Positions 21,339 to 30,210 of a stretch of DNA of 39,646 bases are shown in pieces (positions within the stretch are counted from its first letter, which is position 1; each line of letters begins with the position of its first letter). The position numbers were made by a program, and so were the translations under genes. This stretch comes from Zelonia costaricensis (Eukaryota; Euglenozoa; Kinetoplastea; Trypanosomatida; Trypanosomatidae), in assembly GCA_030849075.1 (NCBI GenBank), contig JASAOO010003313.1, forward strand, positions 1-39,646. The letters are read 5' to 3'. A model generated the notes under the pieces. That model did no database searches. It had not been told where the DNA came from and worked only from the letters and a program-made list of their open reading frames with translations.

Positions 21339-21985
21339 CATCACCTCAACCCTGTCCCCGCGGTGCATCTCCGCGCCTTTTCCTTTCTGCCTCTTCCTAT
21401 TATCTGGGCCTTCGACGTGAACGCGCTGGCGTCACGTTGGGATAGGTCATCGAGCTGCCCACCCGCGACGCAGTCGAAGAAGAGGAGGAAAAAGAAGAAG
21501 AGGAGAGGAAGGCCGCTGTGCTGGACACTTCGAAAGTAGTCGGAGGGCACACAGAGGGACGGGGGGAGGAGTGCAGGACCAGAAACGGAAGCGGTGTCAG
21601 TCTGCGACGTGACACACGCTCCTCCAGCACACTTCCCCTTTCCCTCTTCCCCTTCACTTTCTGTCGACCACGAGACACGTCGAGAAAGAAAAGCGGGCGA
21701 TGTGTTGCGGTGCGCAGGAGGGGGAGAGTAGCACGCATACATGCGCTGTCCATGAAGCTCCGCCCCCCTTCCCCCTGCCCCTGCCCCTGCCTCTGCCCCG
21801 CCCTATCTCACGCGTTCTCCTACACCTCTTAGTGTTGTCCTCGGTGGGATCGCTGGCTGGTTTGTGCGTCTGTGCTATTCTCCTTTTGCGCGGTGCGCTG
21901 ATATGGCGAGATCTCCTTCACGAAAAAAAGGAAGCAATGCTGAATACAGGTGTGAAGGCTGTTGCGTGTTTGCCTATGCATCTGA

Positions 21986-22026
21986 CTGTCTGTGTTTGTG
22001 TTTGTGTCTGTGTTTGTGTCTGTGTG
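21986..22026 (+). repeat. TGTGTT/TGTGTC hexamer repeat
   Basis: About six or seven units alternate between TGTGTT and TGTGTC, so this is a higher-order variant of the plain TG repeats seen elsewhere. Confidence 0.75.
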
Positions 22027-22482
22027 TTGCCTTCCCGCCCCCTTTCTCGTACCCGAGGGCGGTTTCTTGTTTTTCTCCCTTTACCCAAGTGGTGACTTGT
22101 ACGTTTGTTGATGTTGCGAGTGAAGGTGGGGCACTAAACCTCCTTTCTCAAAGTGTTTGTTTGTGCGTGTGCGTGTGTGTGTGTGTGCGTTTCTGGATGC
22201 GTGGCCCAGTGACATCAACGCACACACAAACACGCACGCCCCGCGCCCTTCACCTCCTTCTCCTCCCCCCCTTTCACCCCCACGGGGCTGCCATAGCAAC
22301 AAACAGAATGGCTTCAGCCACCACGTCTCGCCACTCCCCTCACCCGCTCGATGCTTTTTCCCCAGCACCCCTTGTGCGTGTTCGGCTGCAACCTCACAAT
22401 ACACGCGTTTGTGGTTGGGAGGGGACGCGAGCATCACGGCGGGATGGGCACTCGATGTGTTGACGTCGTGGAGGCGCGGAAA

Positions 22483-22519
22483 GGGGAGGGAGGGGGGGGG
22501 GGAAGGTCGTTGGGGGGGG
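22483..22519 (+). other. G-rich run, possible G-quadruplex
   Basis: Runs of 4, 3 and 12 guanines separated by single A bases, then a short gap and 8 more guanines, all on the sense strand. Confidence 0.5.
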
Positions 22520-22580
22520 CGAGAGAGTGGCCAAGCTGAAGCTGGTCCGCGGAGGAGCGCGTGATGAGGGGACCCCAGCG

Positions 22581-22600
22581 CATGCGACGGCCATCGCATG
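22581..22600 (+). repeat. Short perfect hairpin
   Basis: CATGCGA (22581-22587) pairs with TCGCATG (22594-22600) around the six-base loop CGGCCA. A G-T pair can extend the stem by one. Confidence 0.6.
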
Positions 22601-22907
22601 TGATCGACACGGGCAAGCAGGAACACCATCCACGAGCTGAAGGTTCTGAGAGAGTTGACGCGCAGGTGAAGGGAGGGGGTAGGCTGCAAAGGACGGGAGA
22701 AGAGGTGCGGTCGGCGGACTGGGCCTCTTCTCCCCCCCATCCCCTCCCTTGCCCCACCTCGCACATCAACACGCACTTCATTCTTTCCCTCATGCCGTGT
22801 TCTGCTCCTCCACCCCTCTGCCCCATCAGTCTGCTCCCTCCCCTCTCCCCTCCTCTCTCAGCCTCCCTTCTACGCGTGTTTCCCTTTTTTTATCGATTGG
22901 TCATGGC

Positions 22908-22956
22908 ATGTGTGTGTGTGTGTGTCTGTGTATGTGTGTGTGTCTGCGTGTGCTGG
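22908..22956 (+). repeat. Imperfect TG microsatellite
   Basis: TG-rich run with single C and A interruptions. Confidence 0.85.
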
Positions 22957-23360
22957 CGTGTGTGTGATGACTTCTTAACCGACGACTACCCCGGGCGACC
23001 ACGCAGCGGGGGATGATGCTTGACGCCACAGAGCACCCACGACCGCACTCGGAGCTCGCCCCCCCCCCCCACCCACCTCCAACCAGAAGAATAGAAGGGA
23101 AGGAGACAAAAATGGGAGGAGGGTGAGCGTTACCCCACGTCCCACTGCGGCGTCACGCAGGTTTGCTTCTCTTTCGAGTGAGTGTCTGCTTGTGTGTGCG
23201 TGTGTGTAGGTGCTCCTTTTTTGTTTCCGTGATTCCACCCCGCCCTCTGTTCCCTGTTCTGGAGAGTGCGCCTCTCTCTCCGCCTTTAGGCCCCCCCCCT
23301 CTGTCTGTCTGTCCCTACCACTCCTCCAAGCCTTCGTGCCGTGCAACCTTGTGAAGCTGC

Positions 23361-23470
23361 GTGCATGTGTGTGTGGAAGTGTGCCTCCTCTCTCTCACAC
23401 ACCCTCACTCACTCCATCTTCGTCTTCTCCCTCCTCCTCCTCCTCCACACACACACACACACACATGCAC
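23361..23470 (+). repeat. 15-bp inverted repeat enclosing a pyrimidine tract
   Basis: GTGCATGTGTGTGTG (23361-23375) is exactly complementary to CACACACACATGCAC (23456-23470). The 80-base loop contains a CTC-repeat pyrimidine tract. The match includes the non-repetitive GCATG/CATGC part, so it is more than chance pairing of TG with CA. Confidence 0.6.
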
Positions 23471-23761
23471 ACGCGATTGTTGGCTGCGTCTGCCAACCCT
23501 CTTTAAAAAGCAAGGAAAACAAAAGAAACCAAGAGGCGACCTTCACCTGCCTCTCTCTATCTCCATCTCCGCCGTACTATCAAGACATAAGCACAAGCGC
23601 TCACAGAAACACATACGCGCGACTGGGCCCGCCTGCGCTTGAGGAGATCAACACATGCGGCAACACCGAAGACCCTCCGTGAGACTGAACGTTGGAGTCT
23701 GCGCAGGCGTTGTGGAGGCGCCACGGCTACGTGCGGAGCATTGCGCATCGCATTTTCGTTT

Positions 23762-23783
23762 GCCGAGATCAGCCAATCTCGGC
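23762..23783 (+). repeat. Short perfect hairpin
   Basis: GCCGAGAT (23762-23769) pairs perfectly with ATCTCGGC (23776-23783) around the loop CAGCCA. It lies in a stretch of mixed composition inside the 8-kb gene-free interval. Confidence 0.7.
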
Positions 23784-24749
23784 GCTCCCCTCCTGTCTTT
23801 TTTTCGCAGCCCCCCCCTCCCCCCTCCTCCCCCTCCTCCCCCTTTCAACCCAATCACGACAGTTGCGTGGACGCGTGCCCCCTGGCGCTGCGTTGCTCGT
23901 GGTGGGCGCAGGGGGGGATGACTGCCTCGTCGCTCTCACCGCGCCTTTTCCGCTCTGCACCTGCGCGGCGTGGTGCCTCGTGTGTGGGAAGACGAGAAGA
24001 TGTGGCGAGTGTGAGAGGTGGGGGGGTGTTTGGAGGGGGAAGGGAGTGGCCGCGAGAGCATCTTGGCAGACGGCGCTGTGGCTGCTCAGCCGCAGTGCCG
24101 CTTTACGGGACCTACTCGTTTACATGGTGCACACCTTCTCTTTCTCTGGCTCCGTCTTCCCTACTCTGTCCGCCCGCTCTCTACCCTCCGGTGTCCCTCT
24201 GTGCATCATAAACCTCTTCTTCGCCCCCCTACCCCCACACACGTACGCACGCGCATGCGCATGTTGAATACAGAAGCTACAAAGCACAAACGTACGCACC
24301 TTCCATCGCCATCGCCGCCTGCTCCCTGATCCATCACACCCCGCGCTGCTGACCCCCCCCTCCCTCCCCCCGCCCCCTCAAAATCGCGTACCGCTCCACG
24401 CAGCCCACATCATCTTCACTGCCACCCATCTTCTCTATAAACTCGACAAAAAACTCCCCCCACAACGTACGCAGCTGAAGCTCGGCAATACGCAGATTGC
24501 GTTGTTCCACACCAAATCCCAGCGCGCGCCCCCCTCTCCCCACTCCTCGCGTCCCTATTGTCACTCGTCGCCCTTTTCTATTTCCTACGTCCCTCGCGGT
24601 TCCCCTGCCCCCTCCCCTTCACTCTACGCGTGCGTGTTCGGCTGCGCAGTGCTGTGTTGCATCACGCGTGCCATCTGCGCACGTAGTCATCAACTTCCCC
24701 TTCTGCTCTCTCCCCTCCTTCTTCTGCCTTTCTCTTCCTCCCTCCCCAC

Positions 24750-25421
24750 TCTCGCTCGCCGACGCCTGCGACGCACGCGTCCCTCTCTCTCTCCCTCCCT
24801 TCCCCCTCCCCCCTTCTCGCAGCGGTATTGATTGTTTGTGTGTGTGTGCGCGCGCGCCGTAGCCGCTTCGCTGTTCATAAGCCACGCATCCCACGCCCTC
24901 GGTTGATCAACGCTTTTTTTTCTTCTTCTGTTTTGCCTCGTTGTATCTTGAGCTGCACCGTCTACCTGCCCACTCACCGCCCCTTCCCCCCCCCCCTCAC
25001 ATCGGAGCGTGCGTTATTGGCGCACCTGTGCTGACGTGCGTGTGTGTCTTGTTCTCGTTTGACTCTCTCCCTCTCTCTAGTTCTCTNTCTCGCTCGCCGA
25101 CGCCTGCGACGCACGCGTCCCTCTCTCTCTCCCTCCCTTCCCCCTCCCCCCTTCTCGCAGCGGTATTGATTGTTTGTGTGTGTGTGCGCACGCGCCGTAG
25201 CCGCTTTGCTGTTCACAAGCCACGCATCCGACGCCCTCGGTTGATCAACGCTTTTTTTTTTCTTCTTCTGTTTTGCCTCGTTGTATCTTGAGCTGCACCG
25301 TCTACCTGCCCACTCACCGCCCCTTCCCCCCCTCACATCGGAGCGTGCGTTATTGGCGCACCTGTGCTGACGTGCGTGTGTGTCTTGTTCTCGTTTGACT
25401 CTCTCCCTCTCTCTATTTCTC

Positions 25422-25422
<1 letters not shown>
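24750..25422 (+). repeat. Direct duplication around a single N (probable assembly artefact)
   Basis: Bases 24750-25086 are repeated at 25088-25422, with one N (25087) between. The copies differ at a handful of substitutions and in homopolymer lengths. Contig-end overlap is the simplest reading. The small differences could also reflect two alleles or a real tandem duplication. Confidence 0.8.

Positions 25423-25424
<2 letters not shown>

Positions 25425-25461
<37 letters not shown>
25425..25461 (+). repeat. TG microsatellite
   Basis: About 18 uninterrupted TG units, directly after the end of the second copy of the duplication. Confidence 0.9.
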
Positions 25462-25464
<3 letters not shown>

Positions 25465-26648
25465 GGCTCGTGCTACCGCGTCCGCGCTTCCTCCTCGTTT
25501 GTATTCCCCTGTTCCTTCTCGCCCCGCCCCCCGCTCTCTCTGGTAGCTCGCTTGTTGCACTTCCACCGGCACGACCGCGTGCACGTGCGTGAGCGACGAG
25601 TGCGCGACTCCACCCTCTCTGTCCATCTTCTACCCACACACACAGACCCCCCCCTTCCTGAGCCCCTGTGCGTGTGCGGGCGAGAACTCTTGTGACGAAG
25701 TCAGAGCTGCATCGAGCACAGCGGCGACGCAACACAAGCACACCCAGTACATCCCAGCAGTGCTTCGGCTGCCTCCCTTCAGGGCGGTCTCTCTTCCCAT
25801 CAGAGTCACAGACACGCATACACAGACACAGGCATCCTTCCCTCGCCGTCGTGCCGCAGCCTATCCCCTATTGCCCCCGCCCCGCTTCCCCTCTCTCTCC
25901 TCGCTTTGAGCTACCCTGTTTTTTTTTTTAAGTTTTCACTGTACGTCTTTGTGGCTGCATCGCTGTACCTCGCGCCCCCGTCTTCCCTCCCCCGCCTTCT
26001 CCGAGCCACTTAGAGACCTGCACGCACGGGCAGGAGTACACGTGCGCGTCCTTGCGCTCTTGTTCGTCGTCGCCCTCCCCCCTCCTTCCTCCCTTCTCTA
26101 CTGTTGCCGCCCCTCTCTCGCTGCAGCCAGCTCCCGAGCCCCTACCTCGGCCACGCAACACGCGAGAGGAAACACGAAATACACGAACCAGACAAGTGGG
26201 TGGGTTTTGTGTCGGAGGTGTCTGCCTGCAACACGGTGATCGCGCACGCTCTCGTGCTCGTCTTCTGCCTTTCCTGTGTCTGCCCGCCCTTCACATCTCG
26301 CCGGCTGTTTCTCTTTGCTCGTTTGTTCTGTTCGCGCGGCTGGGGCCAGCCTCCGCGACACCCTTATACACCAAACTCGTCCCCTCCTCCTTCCCCACTT
26401 TCTCGCGCGTAGGGTACACCTCGTCCTCTACTGCCTTCTCTCCCCGCTCCCGCCGTGCCTCCTGCCCCGCCCTCTCTTTCTCTCTCACCCCCCCTTCCCC
26501 CTTCACCCCGCGACGCAAAGTGCGTTTGCCTTGCAGAGTTGCGTGGAACTGTTCCTGCGCGTTGCCCCTCGGCTTTCGCGCTTCTTCCCTCCCTGTTCTT
26601 GTAGCTTTTCGGAAACAACTCGCGCGAGTGGGTTACCCGTTCCCCAGT

Positions 26649-26717
26649 CTTCCCTCCCGCTTTCTCTCTTCTCTCTCGATTTCGCCCCCCCCCCCCCTGT
26701 GTGTGTGTGCGTACAAG
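26649..26717 (+). promoter_or_regulatory. Predicted spliced-leader acceptor for the first acyl-CoA synthetase
   Basis: A strong C/T tract (26649-26699) and a short TG run precede the AG at 26716-26717, giving a 5' UTR of about 123 bases. Earlier tract and AG pairs exist, with AG at 26535-26536 and 26603-26604, so alternative sites are likely. Confidence 0.45.
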
Positions 26718-26840
26718 ACACCGCCGTGTGCAGTCCCCGCACTCAGGCGTTCTCAGTCTCTCTTGCCTGAGACGAGAAGCACGACACAGAGAAGTTCAAG
26801 CTACGCGCAGAGCTCGTCTTGAGGATCGTCCGTTGTCACC

Positions 26841-28931
26841 ATGGGCGGCTGTGTTGCGTCGCTGATGGAGGTGCGGAACAGCACCAGTCTCATCGCCTAC
26901 CCAGATTTTCAGAAGCGCAGCGCCTACGGCGTCATCAACGCCCGCGTGACGGACGACGAGGCGGACCGAACGGGGGTGTACCGCTGCGCGGGGCTCACGG
27001 ACGAGCAGCACGCGGTGTGCTACAACTGGTACGATGGGCCCAACGCGCTGCAGCAGGTCAGCGTCATCTGCAAGGAGCGCGCCGACAAGCCGGCGCTGGC
27101 CTTCCGCGAGATCGACAAGATCGTCAAGGAGCCCAAGACAGACGAGAAGGGCCGCACGCGGGAGTGGGAGTACACGTACCTGAAGGACCCGACCTACATC
27201 ACGTATGCGGAGATGTGGACTCGCCTGATTGCGCTGGGGCGCGGCCTCACGGACCTCGGGCTGGCCAAGGGCAGTCGTGTGGCCCTCTACGAGGAGACAC
27301 GCTGGGAGTGGCTCGTGACGATGCTCGGCGTTTGGACGCAGGGCATGGTGGGCGTGACGGTCTACGCGAACCTTGGCGAGGATGCGCTGCTGTACGCCTT
27401 GAAGGAAGCCACCTGCGAGGCCCTCGTGTGCAACGGCAAGAGTGTCGGCAAGCTCGTCGCGCTCATGGAGAAGTCGGGCGTGCACGATGCCACGATCATC
27501 TACCTCGATGAGCTGCCGTCTGGCGTCAATGTCCACTCGCATCGCGTCGTGGCGTGGCAGGACGTGCTGGCCAAGGGCATGGAGTCCTCCGCGGCGTACG
27601 AGGTGCCGTCGAACAACGACACGGAGGTGCTCGTCATGTACACGAGTGGCACGACGGGGAACCCCAAGGGCGTCGTGCACTCCATCGGCGCGCTGACGCA
27701 GGGCGCCCTCGGCCTCAACGAGCGGCTCACCGACCTCATTGGGAAGGAAGAGGGTGAGAGCTACCTCGCCTACCTCCCCGCCGCACACATCTTCGAGTTC
27801 ACGTGCCAGCTCATCATGCTGATGCGCAACGTGCTCGTCTGCTTCGGCAACCCGCGTACGCTGACCGACGCCTTCGCGCGGCCCTGCGGCGACCTGCAGG
27901 CCTTCAACCCGTTCTTCTTCACCGGCGTCCCGCGCATCTTCGAGACTATCAAGAAGACGGTGGAGGCGAAGCTGCCGCCGCCCGGGTCGGTGAAGCGGAA
28001 GGTGTTCGACCACGCATACCAGAGCCGGCTCGCCGCGCTGCGCGATGGCAAGGACACGCCGTACTGGAACGAGAAGATTTTCAAGATCCCGCGCGGGTTG
28101 TTCGGGTCGAGGATGCGCGGCATCTGCTGCGGCGGTGCCCCGCTGTCAGACAACACGCAGGAGTGGATGAACGTGGTGCTGGGCCACCTCGTTGCCCAGG
28201 GCTACGGCATGACGGAGTCCGTGTGCAACGGGGCGGTGCAGCGCTCCGGGGAGCTCAAGTGCGAGGTCGGCCAGCTGCTGCGCGGCGTGGAGGCGCGGCT
28301 GCTCGACACCGAGTACTACAAGCACACGGACAAGCCCCACCCGCGCGGCGAGGTGCTGCTGCGCGGCCGGTTTGTGTTCAAGGGGTACTACAACCAGCCG
28401 GAGATGACGGCGGACACGATGCTGCCCGGTGGCTGGCTGCGCACCGGCGATGTCGCTGAGATGGATGCCATCACGGGACAGATGCGCATCATCGGCCGTG
28501 TCAAGGCACTCGCGAAGAACGTGATGGGCGAGTACATCGCGCTCGAGAGCCTCGAGGCCCTGTACTGCGAGTGCCCGCTCGTGACCCCCAACGGGATCTG
28601 CGTCCTCGTCGACCCGCAGCAGCCCTTCATCACGGCCCTCGTGCTCACCGACGAGGCCAAGGCCATGGAGTTTGCCCGCACGCACCACATCGAGAACGCC
28701 AGCTGGCCTGCCGTCCTGGACGACGCGAAGTTTAACGATGCCGTTGTGGCTGCCCTTAACGACGTCGGCAAGCGCGCCGGCAAGAAGCCGTTCGAGCTGC
28801 TGAAGCGTGTGCAGGTGCTGAAGGACGAGTGGACGCCGGAGAACAACCTCGTCACGGCGTCCATGAAGGTGCGGCGCAGCGAGATTGACAAGCACTACGC
28901 CGAAGTCATCAAGCAGCTCTTCAAGGAGTAG
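26841..28931 (+). CDS. Long-chain fatty acyl-CoA synthetase (first copy)
   Basis: A protein of 696 residues of the adenylate-forming family, which activates fatty acids to acyl-CoA using ATP. The signatures are in order: the P-loop YTSGTTGNPKG (267-277), YGMTES (455-460), TGD (535-537) and the hinge motif GRVKALAKN from 552. It is full length for the family, with the C-terminal DEWTPENN and KVRR region intact. The N-terminus MGGC suggests N-myristoylation at G2 and palmitoylation at C4, hence membrane anchoring; residue 6 is Ala, so the myristoylation fit is only moderate. No hydrophobic anchor or PTS1 is seen (end FKE). It is a tandem paralogue of the gene at 30211. The ATG at 26841 is the first in the frame. 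Confidence 0.95.
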   Translation: MGGCVASLMEVRNSTSLIAYPDFQKRSAYGVINARVTDDEADRTGVYRCAGLTDEQHAVCYNWYDGPNALQQVSVICKERADKPALAFREIDKIVKEPKTDEKGRTREWEYTYLKDPTYITYAEMWTRLIALGRGLTDLGLAKGSRVALYEETRWEWLVTMLGVWTQGMVGVTVYANLGEDALLYALKEATCEALVCNGKSVGKLVALMEKSGVHDATIIYLDELPSGVNVHSHRVVAWQDVLAKGMESSAAYEVPSNNDTEVLVMYTSGTTGNPKGVVHSIGALTQGALGLNERLTDLIGKEEGESYLAYLPAAHIFEFTCQLIMLMRNVLVCFGNPRTLTDAFARPCGDLQAFNPFFFTGVPRIFETIKKTVEAKLPPPGSVKRKVFDHAYQSRLAALRDGKDTPYWNEKIFKIPRGLFGSRMRGICCGGAPLSDNTQEWMNVVLGHLVAQGYGMTESVCNGAVQRSGELKCEVGQLLRGVEARLLDTEYYKHTDKPHPRGEVLLRGRFVFKGYYNQPEMTADTMLPGGWLRTGDVAEMDAITGQMRIIGRVKALAKNVMGEYIALESLEALYCECPLVTPNGICVLVDPQQPFITALVLTDEAKAMEFARTHHIENASWPAVLDDAKFNDAVVAALNDVGKRAGKKPFELLKRVQVLKDEWTPENNLVTASMKVRRSEIDKHYAEVIKQLFKE

Positions 28932-28971
28932 AGGTGTGCGACAGCTGCGCAGAGGGCAAGGGGGGTGTGCA

Positions 28972-28998
28972 TGTGTGTGTGTGTGTGTGTGTGTGTGG
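28972..28998 (+). repeat. TG microsatellite
   Basis: TG run about 40 bases after the first synthetase stop codon, within its probable 3' UTR. Confidence 0.9.
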
Positions 28999-29808
28999 CT
29001 AGGCGTCTGGATGAGCGGCTGCATTAGCTAAGTGTACTATGTCTTGTGCGCGTGTCTTGGGTGCATGCGATGATGTCGCTGCGTGCGCATGTGTGCGTGT
29101 TTGTGGGTGGTGTGTTGCCCCCGTGCTCCTCACCGCTTCTCCTCGATTGAGGGGCAGGTAGGAAGTGGGATGGGCGGCGCGGGGTTGCAGCGCTAGTGAG
29201 GCCGACGCCGTGCGTGGATGTGCATGTGCGCGTGTGTGTGTGCTCGCGCCCCCCGCCTCCTTTCCCTGCCCTATCCCTCCCCTCTCCTATCCGCCGCCTC
29301 CTCGTTTCTCTCACGCTGCACATCAGCGCGATTAACGGGAGATGTGCGATCGAGCAACGGCTGCGATGCCGTCGAGAAGAACAAGAACCGTTTAAGAAGA
29401 GAGTATCGTTATCAAGGCGTTTCCTGACCACACGTGGAGCCCGGGTCGGCACAGGACAGTCCCCAGTCCAATCCCCTCCCCCTCCTACCACACACACACA
29501 CACACGCACGTGCGCTTTGAAGATGAGAAAAAAAGAAGTCAAGAAGAACGCGTTGCCTGCTTGTGGCAGCAAAGGCCATGCGCGCAACGATCCACAGCAA
29601 CTACGATCGGCACTACGCGCGCCACCACCCGGACCGCTTGCGCCCTCGCCCATCGCCTGTGACAAGGACGATCGGCGCCGACGGCACTCACAACCACGCC
29701 CACCACCGCCACTGCCACCACCACCTCCGACTCCGCCTCATTCACCGGCACTAGCACCAGCGCTGCCGCCCACCGCCGCTCCCTCTTCCGGCTCCTCCAG
29801 CCGATGCT

Positions 29809-29832
29809 GGGCTCCCATCTCGCTGGGAGCTC
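29809..29832 (+). repeat. Short hairpin upstream of the second acyl-CoA synthetase
   Basis: GCTCCCA (29811-29817) pairs with TGGGAGC (29824-29830) around the loop TCTCGC. One G-T and one G-C pair extend the stem outward to nine. Confidence 0.5.
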
Positions 29833-30019
29833 TGCCCGTCAAAGTACCGGACGGACCGCGGGCGCGCCGTGCACGTGCAGCAGGTCCACCTGCAGCACCG
29901 CACCGGGCGCGTCGTCGGCGAAGGTGCGGCCACGACATTCGAGGCTCCTCACAGGAGGGCGCTGCACGTGCCTCCTTTGTCCAGCCACCATCACCGGCCC
30001 TGCTACCCTCACTCTCCTT

Positions 30020-30092
30020 GCCTCCCTCCCCCTCCTCCCTCTTCCCCCGCCCAACTTCTCTTCTTCATCTCCCACCAACTCACTGCACGCAG
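30020..30092 (+). promoter_or_regulatory. Predicted spliced-leader acceptor for the second acyl-CoA synthetase
   Basis: A long C/T-rich tract leads to CGCAG with the AG at 30091-30092, giving a 5' UTR of about 118 bases. Confidence 0.6.
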
Positions 30093-30210
30093 TCTTCACA
30101 TTACCCCGACGATCGCCAGCGTATTCGACTCTGAAGAACAAGGAAGGCCCACCACCACCACCACACACACACACATACATCACAGTCACTGCTGGACCGC
30201 TGTAGATGCA

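Larger units (their letters stand above)
18705..26648. other. Very long gene-free interval
   Basis: About 8 kb between the capping-enzyme-like and first acyl-CoA synthetase genes with no ORF that looks coding on either strand. Much of it is pyrimidine-rich with TG or CA repeats. Stretches of more mixed composition occur at about 22380-22690, 23640-23790 and 23930-24110. A probable assembly duplication lies at 24750-25422. It could be a long 3' UTR, spacer, non-coding RNA or decayed sequence. Confidence 0.65.
28932..30019. other. Intergenic/UTR DNA between the two acyl-CoA synthetases
   Basis: It holds a TG repeat just after the stop codon, pyrimidine tracts and, at about 29560-29960, a stretch poorer in repeats and more coding-like in composition but without a convincing ORF. 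No complete gene is seen. Confidence 0.65.

Noticed and set aside
26796..28013. Open frame of 405 codons on the minus strand
   Set aside because: Antisense shadow of the first acyl-CoA synthetase. The + frame carries all family motifs.
29869..30210. Upstream extension of the second synthetase frame
   Set aside because: It crosses a strong splice tract and acceptor (AG 30091-30092), and the paralogue starts at the equivalent MGGC.
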